From an uncultured Pseudomonadota bacterium (GTDB lineage Bacteria > Pseudomonadota > Gammaproteobacteria > Steroidobacterales > Steroidobacteraceae): a stretch of 64,000 nt of DNA. The notes beneath the pieces were generated by a model, which saw only the letters and a program-made list of their open reading frames with translations, was not told where the DNA came from and did not search any database. The position numbers were made by a program, and so were the translations under genes. The stretch lies in contig CAIOHZ010000011.1 of the NCBI GenBank assembly GCA_903858165.1, positions 1 to 64,000 of the forward strand. The letters run 5' to 3'. This document shows, one piece after another, positions 51,918 to 61,343 of the stretch (its first letter is position 1; the number at the start of each line of letters is the position of its first letter).

Positions 51918-52679
51918 TTAGAAGCGGATGCCCTTGGTGTAGCCGTTGTCAGCCACCACGTTGGCCCCGGTGATGATGCTGGCCGCCGGGCTGGCCAGAA
52001 ACGCCACCGTACGTGCAATTTCCTCGGGGCTGCCGAAGCGGCGGTTAGGCATGGCCTTTTCCGTGGCTTCGTAGAACTTCGGGTTGGTGCCCTTGATCAT
52101 TTCCCAAGCGCCGCCTTCGAAGTAGATGGGGCCCGGGCACACGGTGTTGACGCGCACGTTATGGCGGCCCACGAACTGCGAGAGGTTCTTCGCGTAGTTG
52201 ATGAGACCGGCCTTCATGGCGTTGTAGGCCATGGGGCCGCCGAAGGTCTCGAGAGCGTTCGTGGAACTGATGATGACGACCGAGCCGGAGCCGCTGGCCT
52301 TCAACCGTTCCATGAGGGTTTCGCAACCGCGTACGGTGTGGAGTACGTCCACTTCGAACGAACGCCACCAGTTCTTTTCCGAATCCATGCCGGCACCGGC
52401 AGAAACGTTCGGGATGAAGATGTCGCAGCCACCGAGGGCCTCGGCCGTCGCTTCGAGCCAGGCCTTGTAGGCGTCGGCGTCGCGCACGTTGACGCTGCCG
52501 CCCACCACGTTCACATCGCGCTGCTTCAACGCGATGGTGGCTTCGGCCACGTCGTCCTCGTTGCGGGCGCAGAAGCCGATGTCGGCGCCTTCGGCCGCCA
52601 GCAGTTCGACGATGGCTCGACCAATGCCCTTGGTAGCACCGGTAACGATGGCCTTCTTTCCGCGCAATCCGAGATCCAT
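51918..52679 (-). CDS. Short-chain dehydrogenase/reductase 1
   Basis: A 253-residue classical SDR: TGATKGIGRA cofactor loop at about 14, NVSAGAG in place of NNAG, catalytic Ser in IISSTNA, YNAMK for the Tyr-Lys pair. NAD(P)-dependent alcohol or ketone oxidoreductase. GGAG lies 8 nt before the ATG. First gene of the second Rieske operon, downstream of operator C. Confidence 0.92.
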   Translation of the reverse strand: MDLGLRGKKAIVTGATKGIGRAIVELLAAEGADIGFCARNEDDVAEATIALKQRDVNVVGGSVNVRDADAYKAWLEATAEALGGCDIFIPNVSAGAGMDSEKNWWRSFEVDVLHTVRGCETLMERLKASGSGSVVIISSTNALETFGGPMAYNAMKAGLINYAKNLSQFVGRHNVRVNTVCPGPIYFEGGAWEMIKGTNPKFYEATEKAMPNRRFGSPEEIARTVAFLASPAASIITGANVVADNGYTKGIRF

Positions 52680-52746
52680 GGCGAACTCCCCGCGGCCCTG
52701 GTCGGGCCCGCAAAAACTGGTGAATATCCGGTTTAACCGACCTGAG

Positions 52747-52791
52747 AGTATAGCCGTTCGCGGATTGCAGAAGAAACAGTCATGACTGTTT
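52747..52791 (-). promoter_or_regulatory. Shared 18-bp operator and promoter, site C
   Basis: AAACAGTCATGACTGTTT (52774-52791) is a perfect palindrome and the best copy of the element. On the minus strand TATACT (52752-52747) lies 21 nt beyond it, with TTCTTC at the -35 place. It should drive the SDR - ThuA - Rieske - E1alpha - E1beta - E2 operon. Confidence 0.8.
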
Positions 52792-52932
52792 TTTTCTTGT
52801 CAGGGTGCCCATGGATTGCGTGGCGGGCGGCAACACCGCAAACTGCGCGCCTTCAGTAGGTTTACGGTGCGCCACCGGCACGCCGTTTGGCAACATTCCG
52901 CGGCCCCTGTGGCCCGGCAACAGGGGAAGACG

Positions 52933-53247
52933 ATGGCTGGGATTGTGGTGGTCGACCGGGACGGCGTGGAACACGAAGTCGAGGCGAAGGAGGGCGTTTC
53001 GCTGATGGAAACCCTAAGGGACCTGGACTATGGCAGCCCGGCCATCTGCGGCGGCATGTGCTCTTGCGCCACTTGCCACGTCTACGTGGACGAGGCCTCC
53101 CTCTCGCGTCTGGCGCCCATTCAGGGCGACGAGAAAGAGCTGCTGGTGGAACTCACCGGCTACAAGCCGAGCTCGCGCCTGTCTTGCCAAGTGCAGTTCG
53201 ACGCCAGCCTAGCTGGCATCCGCGTTACCATCGCGCCCGACGAGTAA
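52933..53247 (+). CDS. Adrenodoxin-type [2Fe-2S] ferredoxin
   Basis: A 104-residue ferredoxin with Cys39, Cys45, Cys48 and Cys85 in the C-x5-C-x2-C pattern (CGGMCSCATCHVYVDE; LSCQ) of ISC/adrenodoxin-like ferredoxins that feed P450s and Rieske oxygenases. ATG at 52933 has GGGGAA upstream. The reductase is not in the window. Confidence 0.92.
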   Translation: MAGIVVVDRDGVEHEVEAKEGVSLMETLRDLDYGSPAICGGMCSCATCHVYVDEASLSRLAPIQGDEKELLVELTGYKPSSRLSCQVQFDASLAGIRVTIAPDE

Positions 53248-53271
53248 GCCTGAGCCAGCAGCAAACTGCCC

Positions 53272-53308
53272 CCCACCAGCAAAACTGGTGGGAGCCAGCT
53301 GCCCCGCG
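53272..53308. repeat. Hairpin with REP-like flank between convergent genes
   Basis: CCCACCAG (53272-53279) and CTGGTGGG (53285-53292) form a perfect 8-bp stem with loop CAAAA. GAGCCAGCTGCCCCGCGAC follows. It lies between the ferredoxin and SDR stops and may be a REP-like element or a terminator without a T-run. Confidence 0.5.
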
Positions 53309-53315
53309 ACAGCGC

Positions 53316-54074
53316 TTACTGAATGGTCAGGGCGTTGTCGATCAACTGTTCCGTGCCGTTGATGAACCGCGATTCATCCGAAGCCAGGAACACCACCAAG
53401 TTCGCCACGTCCTCCGGCACGCCGAGGCCCCATGGCGATTCGGTGAAGGCCTCCTTCGTCAGCCCGAGTTGCTCGTTGGCGCTCGCCACCATTGCGGTGT
53501 CGATGGCACCCGGATGCACGCTGTTGCAGCGGATGTTCATCTTGTTCATCTGGCAGTGAATGGCAATCGACTTCGTCATGCCGGCAACGGCGCCCTTGGC
53601 GGCGCTGTAAGCGAAGAACACCGGGTAGCCGAGATAAGAAGCCACTGACGACATGTTGATGATGGAGCCGCCGCCGGATTCCCGCATGGCCGGAATGGCC
53701 GTCTTGCACCCGAGGAACACGCCCTCGCTCATCACGCCGTTGGCAAAGCGGAACTGCTCGAGAGTAGTGGTTTCCGGAGTGGCCACCACCACGACGCCGG
53801 CGTTGTTCACCAGCACGTTCAACTTGCCGAACGTCTTCACCGTGGTCGCCACGACGATGGCCCACTGCGCCTCATCGCGCACATCATGCTTCATGGAAGC
53901 TGCAGAGCCTTCGCGGGTGGCATTCAGGGCGGCAGCCACGGCTGCGGCCCCCGCCTCATTGATGTCCGTGACCATGACCTGGGCGCCTTCGCGCACCAAG
54001 GCCTCGCAGTCGGCTTTGCCGAGCCCGGAAGCCGCGCCTGTCACGATTGCTACTTTGCCTATCAAACGGCCCAT
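53316..54074 (-). CDS. Short-chain dehydrogenase/reductase 2
   Basis: A 252-residue classical SDR (VTGAASGLGKADCEAL; NNAGVVVV; INMSSVASYLGYPVFFAYSAAKGAV; tail INGTEQLIDNALTIQ). All cofactor and catalytic residues (Ser-Tyr-Lys) are present. RBS GAGGGGG precedes the ATG at 54074. It diverges from the TetR gene across 143 nt, so TetR may control it. Confidence 0.92.
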   Translation of the reverse strand: MGRLIGKVAIVTGAASGLGKADCEALVREGAQVMVTDINEAGAAAVAAALNATREGSAASMKHDVRDEAQWAIVVATTVKTFGKLNVLVNNAGVVVVATPETTTLEQFRFANGVMSEGVFLGCKTAIPAMRESGGGSIINMSSVASYLGYPVFFAYSAAKGAVAGMTKSIAIHCQMNKMNIRCNSVHPGAIDTAMVASANEQLGLTKEAFTESPWGLGVPEDVANLVVFLASDESRFINGTEQLIDNALTIQ

Positions 54075-54217
54075 GTCGCCCCCTCGCTTTAACGGTACTG
54101 GATTGGTCGGTCAGGGGTAGCTGTAACGGCCACCCGGGGGCGACGCTATCAGTCAGCGCTGCTTGTTTCAATCAACTTTGACTTTTTTCGACAGCCGCCG
54201 CATCCTGCTTTCCAATC

Positions 54218-54865
54218 ATGGCCAGCAAGTCTCCGCTTTCCGCAGTGCCTACCGCTTCCGCCGCCGACCCGATCGGCTGGCAAGCCCAGAAGAGCGCTGC
54301 CACTCGCAACCTCATCATCGAGGCGGCCATCAAGTGCTTCGTGGAACTGGGCTACGCCCAGACCACCACCACGGCCATCGCGGACAAAGCGGGCTTGTCG
54401 CGCGGGGCCATGCTGCACCACTTTCCTTCGAAGCTCGACATCGTGCGCGCTGCTGTGGACTATCTCCACGCCAAGCGTCTGCGGGCCTTCCGCAAAGCCA
54501 TGTCGCGTGGGTTGCCTGAACACGGCGACCATGTCCGGCAGGGCGTGGAGGCGATGTGGGGGCATGTGCGGCACCCGATGTTCGTGGCGTTCTTCGAACT
54601 CAGTGTCGCTTCGCGCACCGAGCCGGATCTCGCTGAAATTCTGCGTCCGGCACAGGAGTCCTTCGACGAAGCCTGGTCGCACACCGCGCGCGAATTGTTC
54701 CCCGAGTGGGAAGGACGCGAAGAGGCTTTCAACGTGGCGCTGGACTTGTGCCGCTACCTCATGGAAGGCATGGCCATTGCTTACCTCACCCATAAGGAAA
54801 GCGAGCGCGACCATCGCCTGATGGCCTATCTCGAGAAGCAGTTCCACCAACTGCTTGGCAAGTAA
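54218..54865 (+). CDS. TetR/AcrR-family transcriptional regulator
   Basis: A 215-residue regulator. Helix-turn-helix at about 30-75 (RNLIIEAAIKCFVELGYAQT; IADKAGLSRGAMLHHFPSK) and a ligand domain with aromatic and Glu residues. No clear Shine-Dalgarno sequence precedes the ATG at 54218. It is a candidate for binding the 18-bp element, but its own upstream region has only fragments of it. It is followed by the enoyl-CoA hydratase gene after 18 nt. Confidence 0.9.
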   Translation: MASKSPLSAVPTASAADPIGWQAQKSAATRNLIIEAAIKCFVELGYAQTTTTAIADKAGLSRGAMLHHFPSKLDIVRAAVDYLHAKRLRAFRKAMSRGLPEHGDHVRQGVEAMWGHVRHPMFVAFFELSVASRTEPDLAEILRPAQESFDEAWSHTARELFPEWEGREEAFNVALDLCRYLMEGMAIAYLTHKESERDHRLMAYLEKQFHQLLGK

Positions 54866-54883
54866 CCCACTGGAGTTTCCATA

Positions 54884-55660
54884 ATGAGCACCGTGACCCT
54901 CACGGTGGCGGATGCCGTCGCCACCCTGACGCTGAACCGCCCCGATGTCGCCAACACCATGGACCAGGCTTTCGGCCGTGATTTTCACGCCGCTGCCGTC
55001 CAAGTGGCCACAGACCCTGCCATTCGCGCTGTCATTCTGACGGGCGCGGGCAAGGCCTTCTGCTTCGGTGGGGACCTGCGCGGCATGATGGCCGGCAGCG
55101 ACAACGTGGAGCACTACCTGCGTGAACTGACCTCGAACCTGCATGCAGGCTTGAGCGCGCTGGCGCGGATGGACGCCCCGCTCATCGCTGCCGTGAACGG
55201 TACGGCGGCCGGTGCCGGCGTGGGCCTCGTGCTCGCCGCGGACCTTGCCATTGCGGCGCAGTCGGCCAAGGTGTCGCTGGCCTACACGGGTGTCGGCCTG
55301 ACGCCTGATGGCGCTACGTCGTTCCTGCTGCCACGGGCGGTGGGCCACAAGCGGGCCATGGAACTGCTGCTGACCAACCGCACCTTGAGCGCGGAAGAGT
55401 GTCTGCAGTGGGGCCTCGTGAACCAAGTGGTGGCCGATGAAGAACTGCTGGCAACCGTGGGTAAGTTGGCGGCGCGTTTGGCGGCGGGTCCGACGCAGGC
55501 CTTCGGCGCCACCAAGCGCCTGCTGCTGGCCTCGGCGGGCGGCTTCGAGACGCAGTTGGCGCTGGAAAGCCAGACCATCGCTACGCGTGGTGCTTCGGCC
55601 GAAGGCAAGGAAGGCATCACCGCCTTTCTCGAGAAGCGCAAGGCCTCCTACCCGCGTTAA
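54884..55660 (+). CDS. Enoyl-CoA hydratase/isomerase
   Basis: A 258-residue crotonase ([55 protein letters not shown]). At the two catalytic Glu positions, around the 110-115 and 130-140 regions, there is Ala/Gly or Tyr ([16 protein letters not shown]), so hydratase activity may give way to isomerase or another crotonase reaction. GGAG precedes the ATG by 8 nt. Its stop codon overlaps that of gpmA on the other strand (TTAA). Confidence 0.88.
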   Translation: MSTVTLTVADAVATLTLNRPDVANTMDQAFGRDFHAAAVQVATDPAIRAVILTGAGKAFCFGGDLRGMMAGSDNVEHYLRELTSNLHAGLSALARMDAPLIAAVNGTAAGAGVGLVLAADLAIAAQSAKVSLAYTGVGLTPDGATSFLLPRAVGHKRAMELLLTNRTLSAEECLQWGLVNQVVADEELLATVGKLAARLAAGPTQAFGATKRLLLASAGGFETQLALESQTIATRGASAEGKEGITAFLEKRKASYPR

Positions 55661-56415
55661 ACGGACTGCTTCGCGCTCGCTTGCGCCGCTACGGCGGCTG
55701 CCGCGGCGGCAATCTTGGCGGGGTCGCCCAAGAACGCGCGGCTGCGCGGCTTCAGGTTTTCATCAAGGTCGTACACCAACGGCACAGCCGTGGGGATGTT
55801 GAACTCGATGATTGCTTCGTCGGTCATGCCATCGAGCATCTTCACTAGCGCGCGCAGGCTGTTGCCGTGCGCCACTACTAGCACGTTGCGTCCCGCGCGG
55901 AGTTCTGCCGCGATGTGCTCCGCGAAATACGGCTCTACGCGCGCCAGGGTGTCCTTCAGCGATTCGGTAGCCGGTAGCAACGCAGGGGCTACCCCTGCGT
56001 AGCGGCGGTCGTGCATCGGGTGGCGCTCGTCGCTAGTGGCCAGCGGTGGCGGCGGGATGTCATAGCTGCGCCGCCAAATCTTCACTTGTGCCTCGCCATG
56101 CTGTGCGACGGTCTGCGCTTTGTTCAGACCCTGCAGCGCGCCGTAATGGCGCTCGTTCAGTTCCCAAGCGCGAATGACGGGGATCCACATTAGGTCCATC
56201 TCGTCCAGCACACCCCAAAGGGTACGGATGGCGCGTTTCAGCACCGAGGTGTAAGCCACGTCGAAGGTGATGCCGGCCGCTTGCAGCAAGCGACCCGCTT
56301 CCCGGGCCTCTGCGCGGCCTTGTTCGGTCAGGTCGACGTCCGTCCAACCCGTGAACAGGTTTTCCAGGTTCCAGGTGCTCTGCCCATGTCGGGCTAAAAC
56401 CAATTTGCCGCTCAA
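55657..56415 (-). CDS. gpmA: 2,3-bisphosphoglycerate-dependent phosphoglycerate mutase
   Basis: A 252-residue glycolytic/gluconeogenic enzyme with [10 protein letters not shown] (phospho-His10), [15 protein letters not shown] and [14 protein letters not shown]. Start is the TTG at 56415, with AGGAG 8 nt upstream. The C-terminus is Ala-rich. Confidence 0.95.
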   Translation of the reverse strand: MSGKLVLARHGQSTWNLENLFTGWTDVDLTEQGRAEAREAGRLLQAAGITFDVAYTSVLKRAIRTLWGVLDEMDLMWIPVIRAWELNERHYGALQGLNKAQTVAQHGEAQVKIWRRSYDIPPPPLATSDERHPMHDRRYAGVAPALLPATESLKDTLARVEPYFAEHIAAELRAGRNVLVVAHGNSLRALVKMLDGMTDEAIIEFNIPTAVPLVYDLDENLKPRSRAFLGDPAKIAAAAAAVAAQASAKQSV

Positions 56416-56449
56416 CGCCGCTTCTCCTGCCGGAATTCGTGACGGCGTT

Positions 56450-59400
56450 TTATACCACGCGGCGTACCGCCTGTAGGGCTACGCTGAGGGTGGCGAAATC
56501 CGCGGCGCCTACTGTTTGCATCTCCGCTAGGGTTTGTTGCAATCCGGCAAGGCCTGCGGCATGGCGGGCTTGCCAAGCGCTGAGACGTTGCTCGGCCGTC
56601 TTGCCGGGCAGTGTCAGAGCCGCCGCCGTGAAGGCCGATTGAAAGGCATAGAGTTCGTCGCGCAAACTGCTGCGCGCCAGTGCGGGCCAGCGCCCGACCA
56701 CCTGCAAAGCTTCCACCTGGTCCTGCAGCCAACCGAGTCCGCTACTGCTGCCCACTTGGAGGTAGAGGGTCGTGGCCTCGGTAGTGGTGCCGCCGGTCAA
56801 TGTTGCTACCTGGAGAGCGGGCAAGGTCAATTCCAGCAGCGCGACGCGGGTGGCCAGCGGCGTTGGCACGCCAGCGGTCGCATAACGCGCTACACGCGCT
56901 GCTTGGCGCTCTGCCATGGCCTGCGGCAGGGCATGGGGCGCCGCCTGCCAGAAGGCGTTCAGGCCCGGTTGTAGCGCTGCTACCGCCGCCGCAATGCCGC
57001 CGTGGTGCCGGCGCTGTGTGATGACCCAGTGCGTGGCATGGCGCAGTTGTCGTGTTACCGCCAGCAGCAAGTCCGTCTGCACGGCAGTGGGAACCCGTCC
57101 GTCCAGCGCCTCGATGGCGGGCCATACCTTCGCCAATTCCAGTGCTTCGTGGGCGATGGCCCAGGCGCGTGCTACTTGCGGCACGGTGGCAGCAGTTTCA
57201 CCGGCCAGACGCATAGCGAACGTGGGGCCGGAACGGTTGACCAGCAGGTTGGTCACGGCGGTGGCGATAATCTCGCGTCGCAGTGGGTGTTCCTTGGCCA
57301 GTTCGCCAAAGCGACCGCGCAGCGGCCGCGGGAAGTAGCGGTCCAACTCGCCGGCCAGCCACGGATCTTCCGGGATGTCGGAAGCTAGCAGTTGCTGGTT
57401 AAGCCAGATCTTCGCGTACGACAGCACCACGGACAGTTCCGGTCGCGTCAGGCCTTGGCCGCCGCGCAGGCGTTCCTGCAGTGCTTCGTCGCTAGGCAAG
57501 AACTCAATGCGGCGGTCGAGGTCGCCGCTGCGTTCCAATGCGCGGAGGAACTCCGCCTGCTCAGTACCGCGCGAACGGGACTCCGTGGCCAACAAGGTCA
57601 GTGCCTGTCCTTGCAGGCTGTTGTTGCGCAGCACCAGGACGGCGACTTCATCGGTCATGCGGGCGAGTAGGGCGTTACGGGCACTTGCGCGCAGTTGCTG
57701 GCGTTCGATCGCCATGCCGAGCAGTACCTTCGTATTCACTTCCACGTCGCTGCAGTTCACCCCGGCGGAGTTATCAATGAAGTCCGTGTTCAACCGTCCA
57801 CCCTGCAGCGCGTATTCCACACGGCCGAGCTGCGTCATGCCGAGGTTGCCGCCTTCGCCCACCACGCGGGCGCGTAACTCGTGCCCGTCTACGCGGACGC
57901 CGTCGTTGCTACGGTCACCCACCTCAAGCTGACTCTCGCTCGCAGCCTTCACGTAAGTGCCGATACCGCCGTTCCACAGCAGGTCTACCGGCAGCCGCAG
58001 GATGGCGCGAATGACCTCGTTGGGAGCCACGCTCGCTGGCAAGCCGAGCAGTGTTTGCGCTTGCGGGGAAAGTCCCAGCGCCTTGGCGCTGCGCAGATGG
58101 ATGCCACCACCCGCGCCGAGTGCTTTGCGGTCGTAGTCGTCCCAACTGGAGCGTGGTAACGCGAAGAGACGCGCACGTTCACGATAGCCACGCGCGGCAT
58201 CGGCAAGCGGGTCAAGAAAAATATGCTGATGGTTGAACGCAGCCACCAAGCGGAGTTGCGGCGATTGCAGCATGCCGTTGCCGAAAACGTCACCGGCCAT
58301 GTCGCCGATGCCCGCGCAGGTGAATGGCATCGTCTGGGTGTCGTGCCCCAGTTCACGAAAATGGCGCTTGACGCTTTCCCACGCACCGCGCGCGGTAATG
58401 GCCATCTTCTTGTGGTCATAGCCGACGCTGCCACCTGAAGCAAAGGCGTCGCCCAGCCAGTGTCCGTATTCCAGCGAGATGGCATTGGCGATGTCGGAGA
58501 ACGTAGCGGTGCCCTTGTCTGCAGCCACCACGAGATAGGAGTCGTCGCCATCGCGGCGTACTACCTGAGGTGGTGGCACGACCTTGCCTTGCACGCGGTT
58601 GTCGGTCAGGTCCAGCAACCCACGGATGAAGGTTTGGTAGCAAGCGATGCCTTCGCGCTGCATACCCTCGCGGTCGGTGGGCAATTGCTTGCAATAGAAG
58701 CCACCTTTGGCGCCGACCGGCACGATGACCGTGTTCTTCACGTGCTGCGCCTTCATCAGGCCGAGGACTTCCGTGCGGAAATCCTCGCGGCGGTCCGACC
58801 AGCGCAGGCCACCACGCGCTACCAGACCCTTGCGCAGGTGCACGCCTTCCATGCGAGGTGAATAGACGAAGATTTCGAACTGCGGCTTTGGCAACGGCAG
58901 GTCTGGCAGGTTGGCTGCATCAAGCTTGAATGAGAGCCATGCCTTGGGTTGGTCGTCGCTGTTGCGTTGGTGATAGTTGGTGCGCAAGGTATGCAGTATT
59001 ACGTCACGGAAGCCGCGCAGAATGCGGTCTTCGTCCAAGCGGGTCACGGCTGCCAGATGAGCGTCAATGGTGGCCTGTGCTTTGGCTGCATCGTGCTCGC
59101 GGACCATGGGCGGCAATGCCGGGTCGAACTGTGCTTTGAACAGTGCGATGAAGGCTGTCGCCAGCGGTGCATGCTGTTCGAGGATCTGCTCCATGTAGGT
59201 CTGCGAGAAGGGCAGGCCAGTCTGCAGCAGCCATTTCGCATAGGCACGCAGCACGACGATTTCGCGCCAGTGCAGGCTGGCGCGCAGCACCAAGCGGTTA
59301 AAACCATCAGTCTCCGCGCGGCCTTGGGCCATCGCCGTCAGCGCCACGAGGAGCCGGGGAGCATCGGTTCCGAGCGAGAGCACGCCACCCTGCCGCGGCT

Positions 59401-61255
59401 GCAGTTCAAAGTCCTGCACCCAGCACGGGCTATCCAGTTGACGCAGACCATAGGGGCGTTCGCTCAGCAGTTTCAACCCCAGCGATTCGAACAGCGGCAG
59501 CATGTCGGCGACGGGTACCGGCTTGCCGCTGCGGAACAGCTTGAGGCGCAACAATCCCGGTGAATCCGTGGGCAATTGATAGGGCCGCCAATGCCATTGG
59601 TTTGGCGAGGCGATAGCAGCTTCAAGAGCGGCGATATCCTCCACAGCGTTTGCCGCCGTGCTGTCTTCCTGATAGGCGAGCGGAAACGCACTGCCATAAC
59701 GTGCGGCCAAACCCAGCGCCACGGCTTCTGGGTGGTGCTGCAGCAGCGCTGCGCGCAACCGGTCTGCCCAGGTCCGCAGGGCTTCGCTAATGCGTTGTTC
59801 CACTTCGGCGACGGATGGCGTCGACTGAGCAGCATCCACAGTGCGAATACGCAGATGAAGCCGGGCGAGTGTGCTTTCCCCTAACTGCACCTGGGTTTCG
59901 ATGTCGGTGCCGCCATAGGCCGCCAGCACGATCAGTTCGATGTATTCGCGGGCCTGCGTGTTGTAGCGGTCGCGCGGGACATACAACAGGCATGACCAGA
60001 ATCGACCGAAGGGGTCGCGGCGCGGGAACAACCGCACTTGTCGGCGCTCGTAGAGGTTGACCGTGCCGCGAACGGTGTCTACCACTTCGGCCACGGAGGA
60101 CTGGAACAATTCGTCGCGAGGGTAGGTTTCCAGCACGTGCTGTACGGCTTTGGCGTCGTGGCCGTGTCTATGCACACCAAGCTCAGTCATGACGCGTGCG
60201 ACTTTGTGTCGCAGCAGCGGAATTTCGCGGGTCGGTTCGCGATAGATGCCCGCAGTCCATAGGCCGAGGAAACGATGCTCGCCTACCACCATGCCACGGC
60301 TATCGAATTCTTTGGCGCCCACATAGTCGAGGTAGGTAGCGCGGTGGACGGTAGCGAGGCGGTTGGCTTTGGTCACAAACAGTGGTTCGGCGGACCGCGC
60401 CAGCATGCGCTGTGCGCCGGTGAGGACCAGACCCGCGTCATCGCCGCCAGTGCGATTGCCGGTGCGATTGCCGGTGCGATTGCCGGTGCGTTCCCGCAAT
60501 ACTCCTAATCCGGTCTCGGTGTCTGCTGCCAAGCGGTCCACGTTGCGACCGCGTTCCAGTCGCTGGTAGCGGTAACCCAGAAAAGTGAAGCGGTCTTCTG
60601 CCATCCAGCCCAGTAGTGCGCGGGCTTCGTTAACGTCCTCGGTCAGGCCCGCGGGGTGCTGTTTCCCCAGCGTGGCGGCGAGTTTGGCTGCTACCTCGCG
60701 CATGGGCTGCCAATCTTTCACGGCGGCAGTGACATCCTCCAGCGTTTGCCGTAGCCGGCGTTCCAGTTGGGCCAAACGCAGTGGGTCCAGTTCGCGGTCG
60801 ACTTCGTAGAGTTGCCAGGATTCCGCCTCTCCGCCTGCCGTAGGTTCGCCGGTAACGCTGAGCAAGCGACCGCGGCGGTCGCGACGGACAGTCAGGACGG
60901 GATGCACCAGCAGGTGCAAGGTACCGGCATCGCGCAGCACGATGGCCAGCGAGTCCACCAGAAACGGCATGTCGTCCATGACTAGCGAAATGCGGGTGTG
61001 CTTGCTGCCATCGCGCGGGTCGTCGGCGGGCGGGTTCCAGACCCGGAGCAGAATCTCGCCGGGTTGGCGTCGCCGGCCGGCTGCCAAGTGTTGCAGGGCA
61101 AGACTGGCGCGAGCGGCGGGTGGTGCAGCGGCGAGGTCGGCTTCGTCGACACCGCGCAGGTAGTCACGCAGGAAGGCTTTGTCTACCGGTGTGTGCGCAA
61201 AACGCGCGATACGCTGCAGCAGGGCAAGGCGGGAGGCGGGAAGGGTACCCAGCAC
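56450..61255 (-). CDS. NAD-specific glutamate dehydrogenase, large (GDH-180) type
   Basis: A 1601-residue enzyme deaminating glutamate to 2-oxoglutarate. N-terminal ACT-like regulatory domains (about 50-500) precede the catalytic domain with [13 protein letters not shown] (catalytic Lys about 850), [31 protein letters not shown] and a long C-terminal domain. Start is the GTG at 61255, with AAGGAG 6 nt upstream. A 12-bp tandem repeat near residue 260 codes (R-T-G-N)n. Confidence 0.95.
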   Translation of the reverse strand: MLGTLPASRLALLQRIARFAHTPVDKAFLRDYLRGVDEADLAAAPPAARASLALQHLAAGRRRQPGEILLRVWNPPADDPRDGSKHTRISLVMDDMPFLVDSLAIVLRDAGTLHLLVHPVLTVRRDRRGRLLSVTGEPTAGGEAESWQLYEVDRELDPLRLAQLERRLRQTLEDVTAAVKDWQPMREVAAKLAATLGKQHPAGLTEDVNEARALLGWMAEDRFTFLGYRYQRLERGRNVDRLAADTETGLGVLRERTGNRTGNRTGNRTGGDDAGLVLTGAQRMLARSAEPLFVTKANRLATVHRATYLDYVGAKEFDSRGMVVGEHRFLGLWTAGIYREPTREIPLLRHKVARVMTELGVHRHGHDAKAVQHVLETYPRDELFQSSVAEVVDTVRGTVNLYERRQVRLFPRRDPFGRFWSCLLYVPRDRYNTQAREYIELIVLAAYGGTDIETQVQLGESTLARLHLRIRTVDAAQSTPSVAEVEQRISEALRTWADRLRAALLQHHPEAVALGLAARYGSAFPLAYQEDSTAANAVEDIAALEAAIASPNQWHWRPYQLPTDSPGLLRLKLFRSGKPVPVADMLPLFESLGLKLLSERPYGLRQLDSPCWVQDFELQPRQGGVLSLGTDAPRLLVALTAMAQGRAETDGFNRLVLRASLHWREIVVLRAYAKWLLQTGLPFSQTYMEQILEQHAPLATAFIALFKAQFDPALPPMVREHDAAKAQATIDAHLAAVTRLDEDRILRGFRDVILHTLRTNYHQRNSDDQPKAWLSFKLDAANLPDLPLPKPQFEIFVYSPRMEGVHLRKGLVARGGLRWSDRREDFRTEVLGLMKAQHVKNTVIVPVGAKGGFYCKQLPTDREGMQREGIACYQTFIRGLLDLTDNRVQGKVVPPPQVVRRDGDDSYLVVAADKGTATFSDIANAISLEYGHWLGDAFASGGSVGYDHKKMAITARGAWESVKRHFRELGHDTQTMPFTCAGIGDMAGDVFGNGMLQSPQLRLVAAFNHQHIFLDPLADAARGYRERARLFALPRSSWDDYDRKALGAGGGIHLRSAKALGLSPQAQTLLGLPASVAPNEVIRAILRLPVDLLWNGGIGTYVKAASESQLEVGDRSNDGVRVDGHELRARVVGEGGNLGMTQLGRVEYALQGGRLNTDFIDNSAGVNCSDVEVNTKVLLGMAIERQQLRASARNALLARMTDEVAVLVLRNNSLQGQALTLLATESRSRGTEQAEFLRALERSGDLDRRIEFLPSDEALQERLRGGQGLTRPELSVVLSYAKIWLNQQLLASDIPEDPWLAGELDRYFPRPLRGRFGELAKEHPLRREIIATAVTNLLVNRSGPTFAMRLAGETAATVPQVARAWAIAHEALELAKVWPAIEALDGRVPTAVQTDLLLAVTRQLRHATHWVITQRRHHGGIAAAVAALQPGLNAFWQAAPHALPQAMAERQAARVARYATAGVPTPLATRVALLELTLPALQVATLTGGTTTEATTLYLQVGSSSGLGWLQDQVEALQVVGRWPALARSSLRDELYAFQSAFTAAALTLPGKTAEQRLSAWQARHAAGLAGLQQTLAEMQTVGAADFATLSVALQAVRRVV
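60450..60492. repeat. 12-bp tandem repeat within the glutamate dehydrogenase gene
   Basis: GTGCGATTGCCG occurs three times in a row (60450-60485) with a partial fourth copy. It is in frame and codes Arg-Thr-Gly-Asn repeats. Copy number changes would keep the frame, so length may vary among strains. Confidence 0.8.
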
Positions 61256-61343
61256 GATATGCTCCTTTTTGGTGCAACCATTCTAGTCCCGGCAGCAACC
61301 CGCAGGGGAGTCGGGGCAAGGATTACGGGAAACCCTTATCCGT

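Noticed and set aside
51405-52736. A 443-codon plus-strand frame over ThuA and SDR
   Set aside because: Antisense shadow, as above; it also crosses two gene boundaries.
54155-54190. Possible fourth copy of the 18-bp element before the TetR gene
   Set aside because: Only fragments match (GCTTGTTTC and TGACTTTTTT) and they are in the wrong order and spacing.
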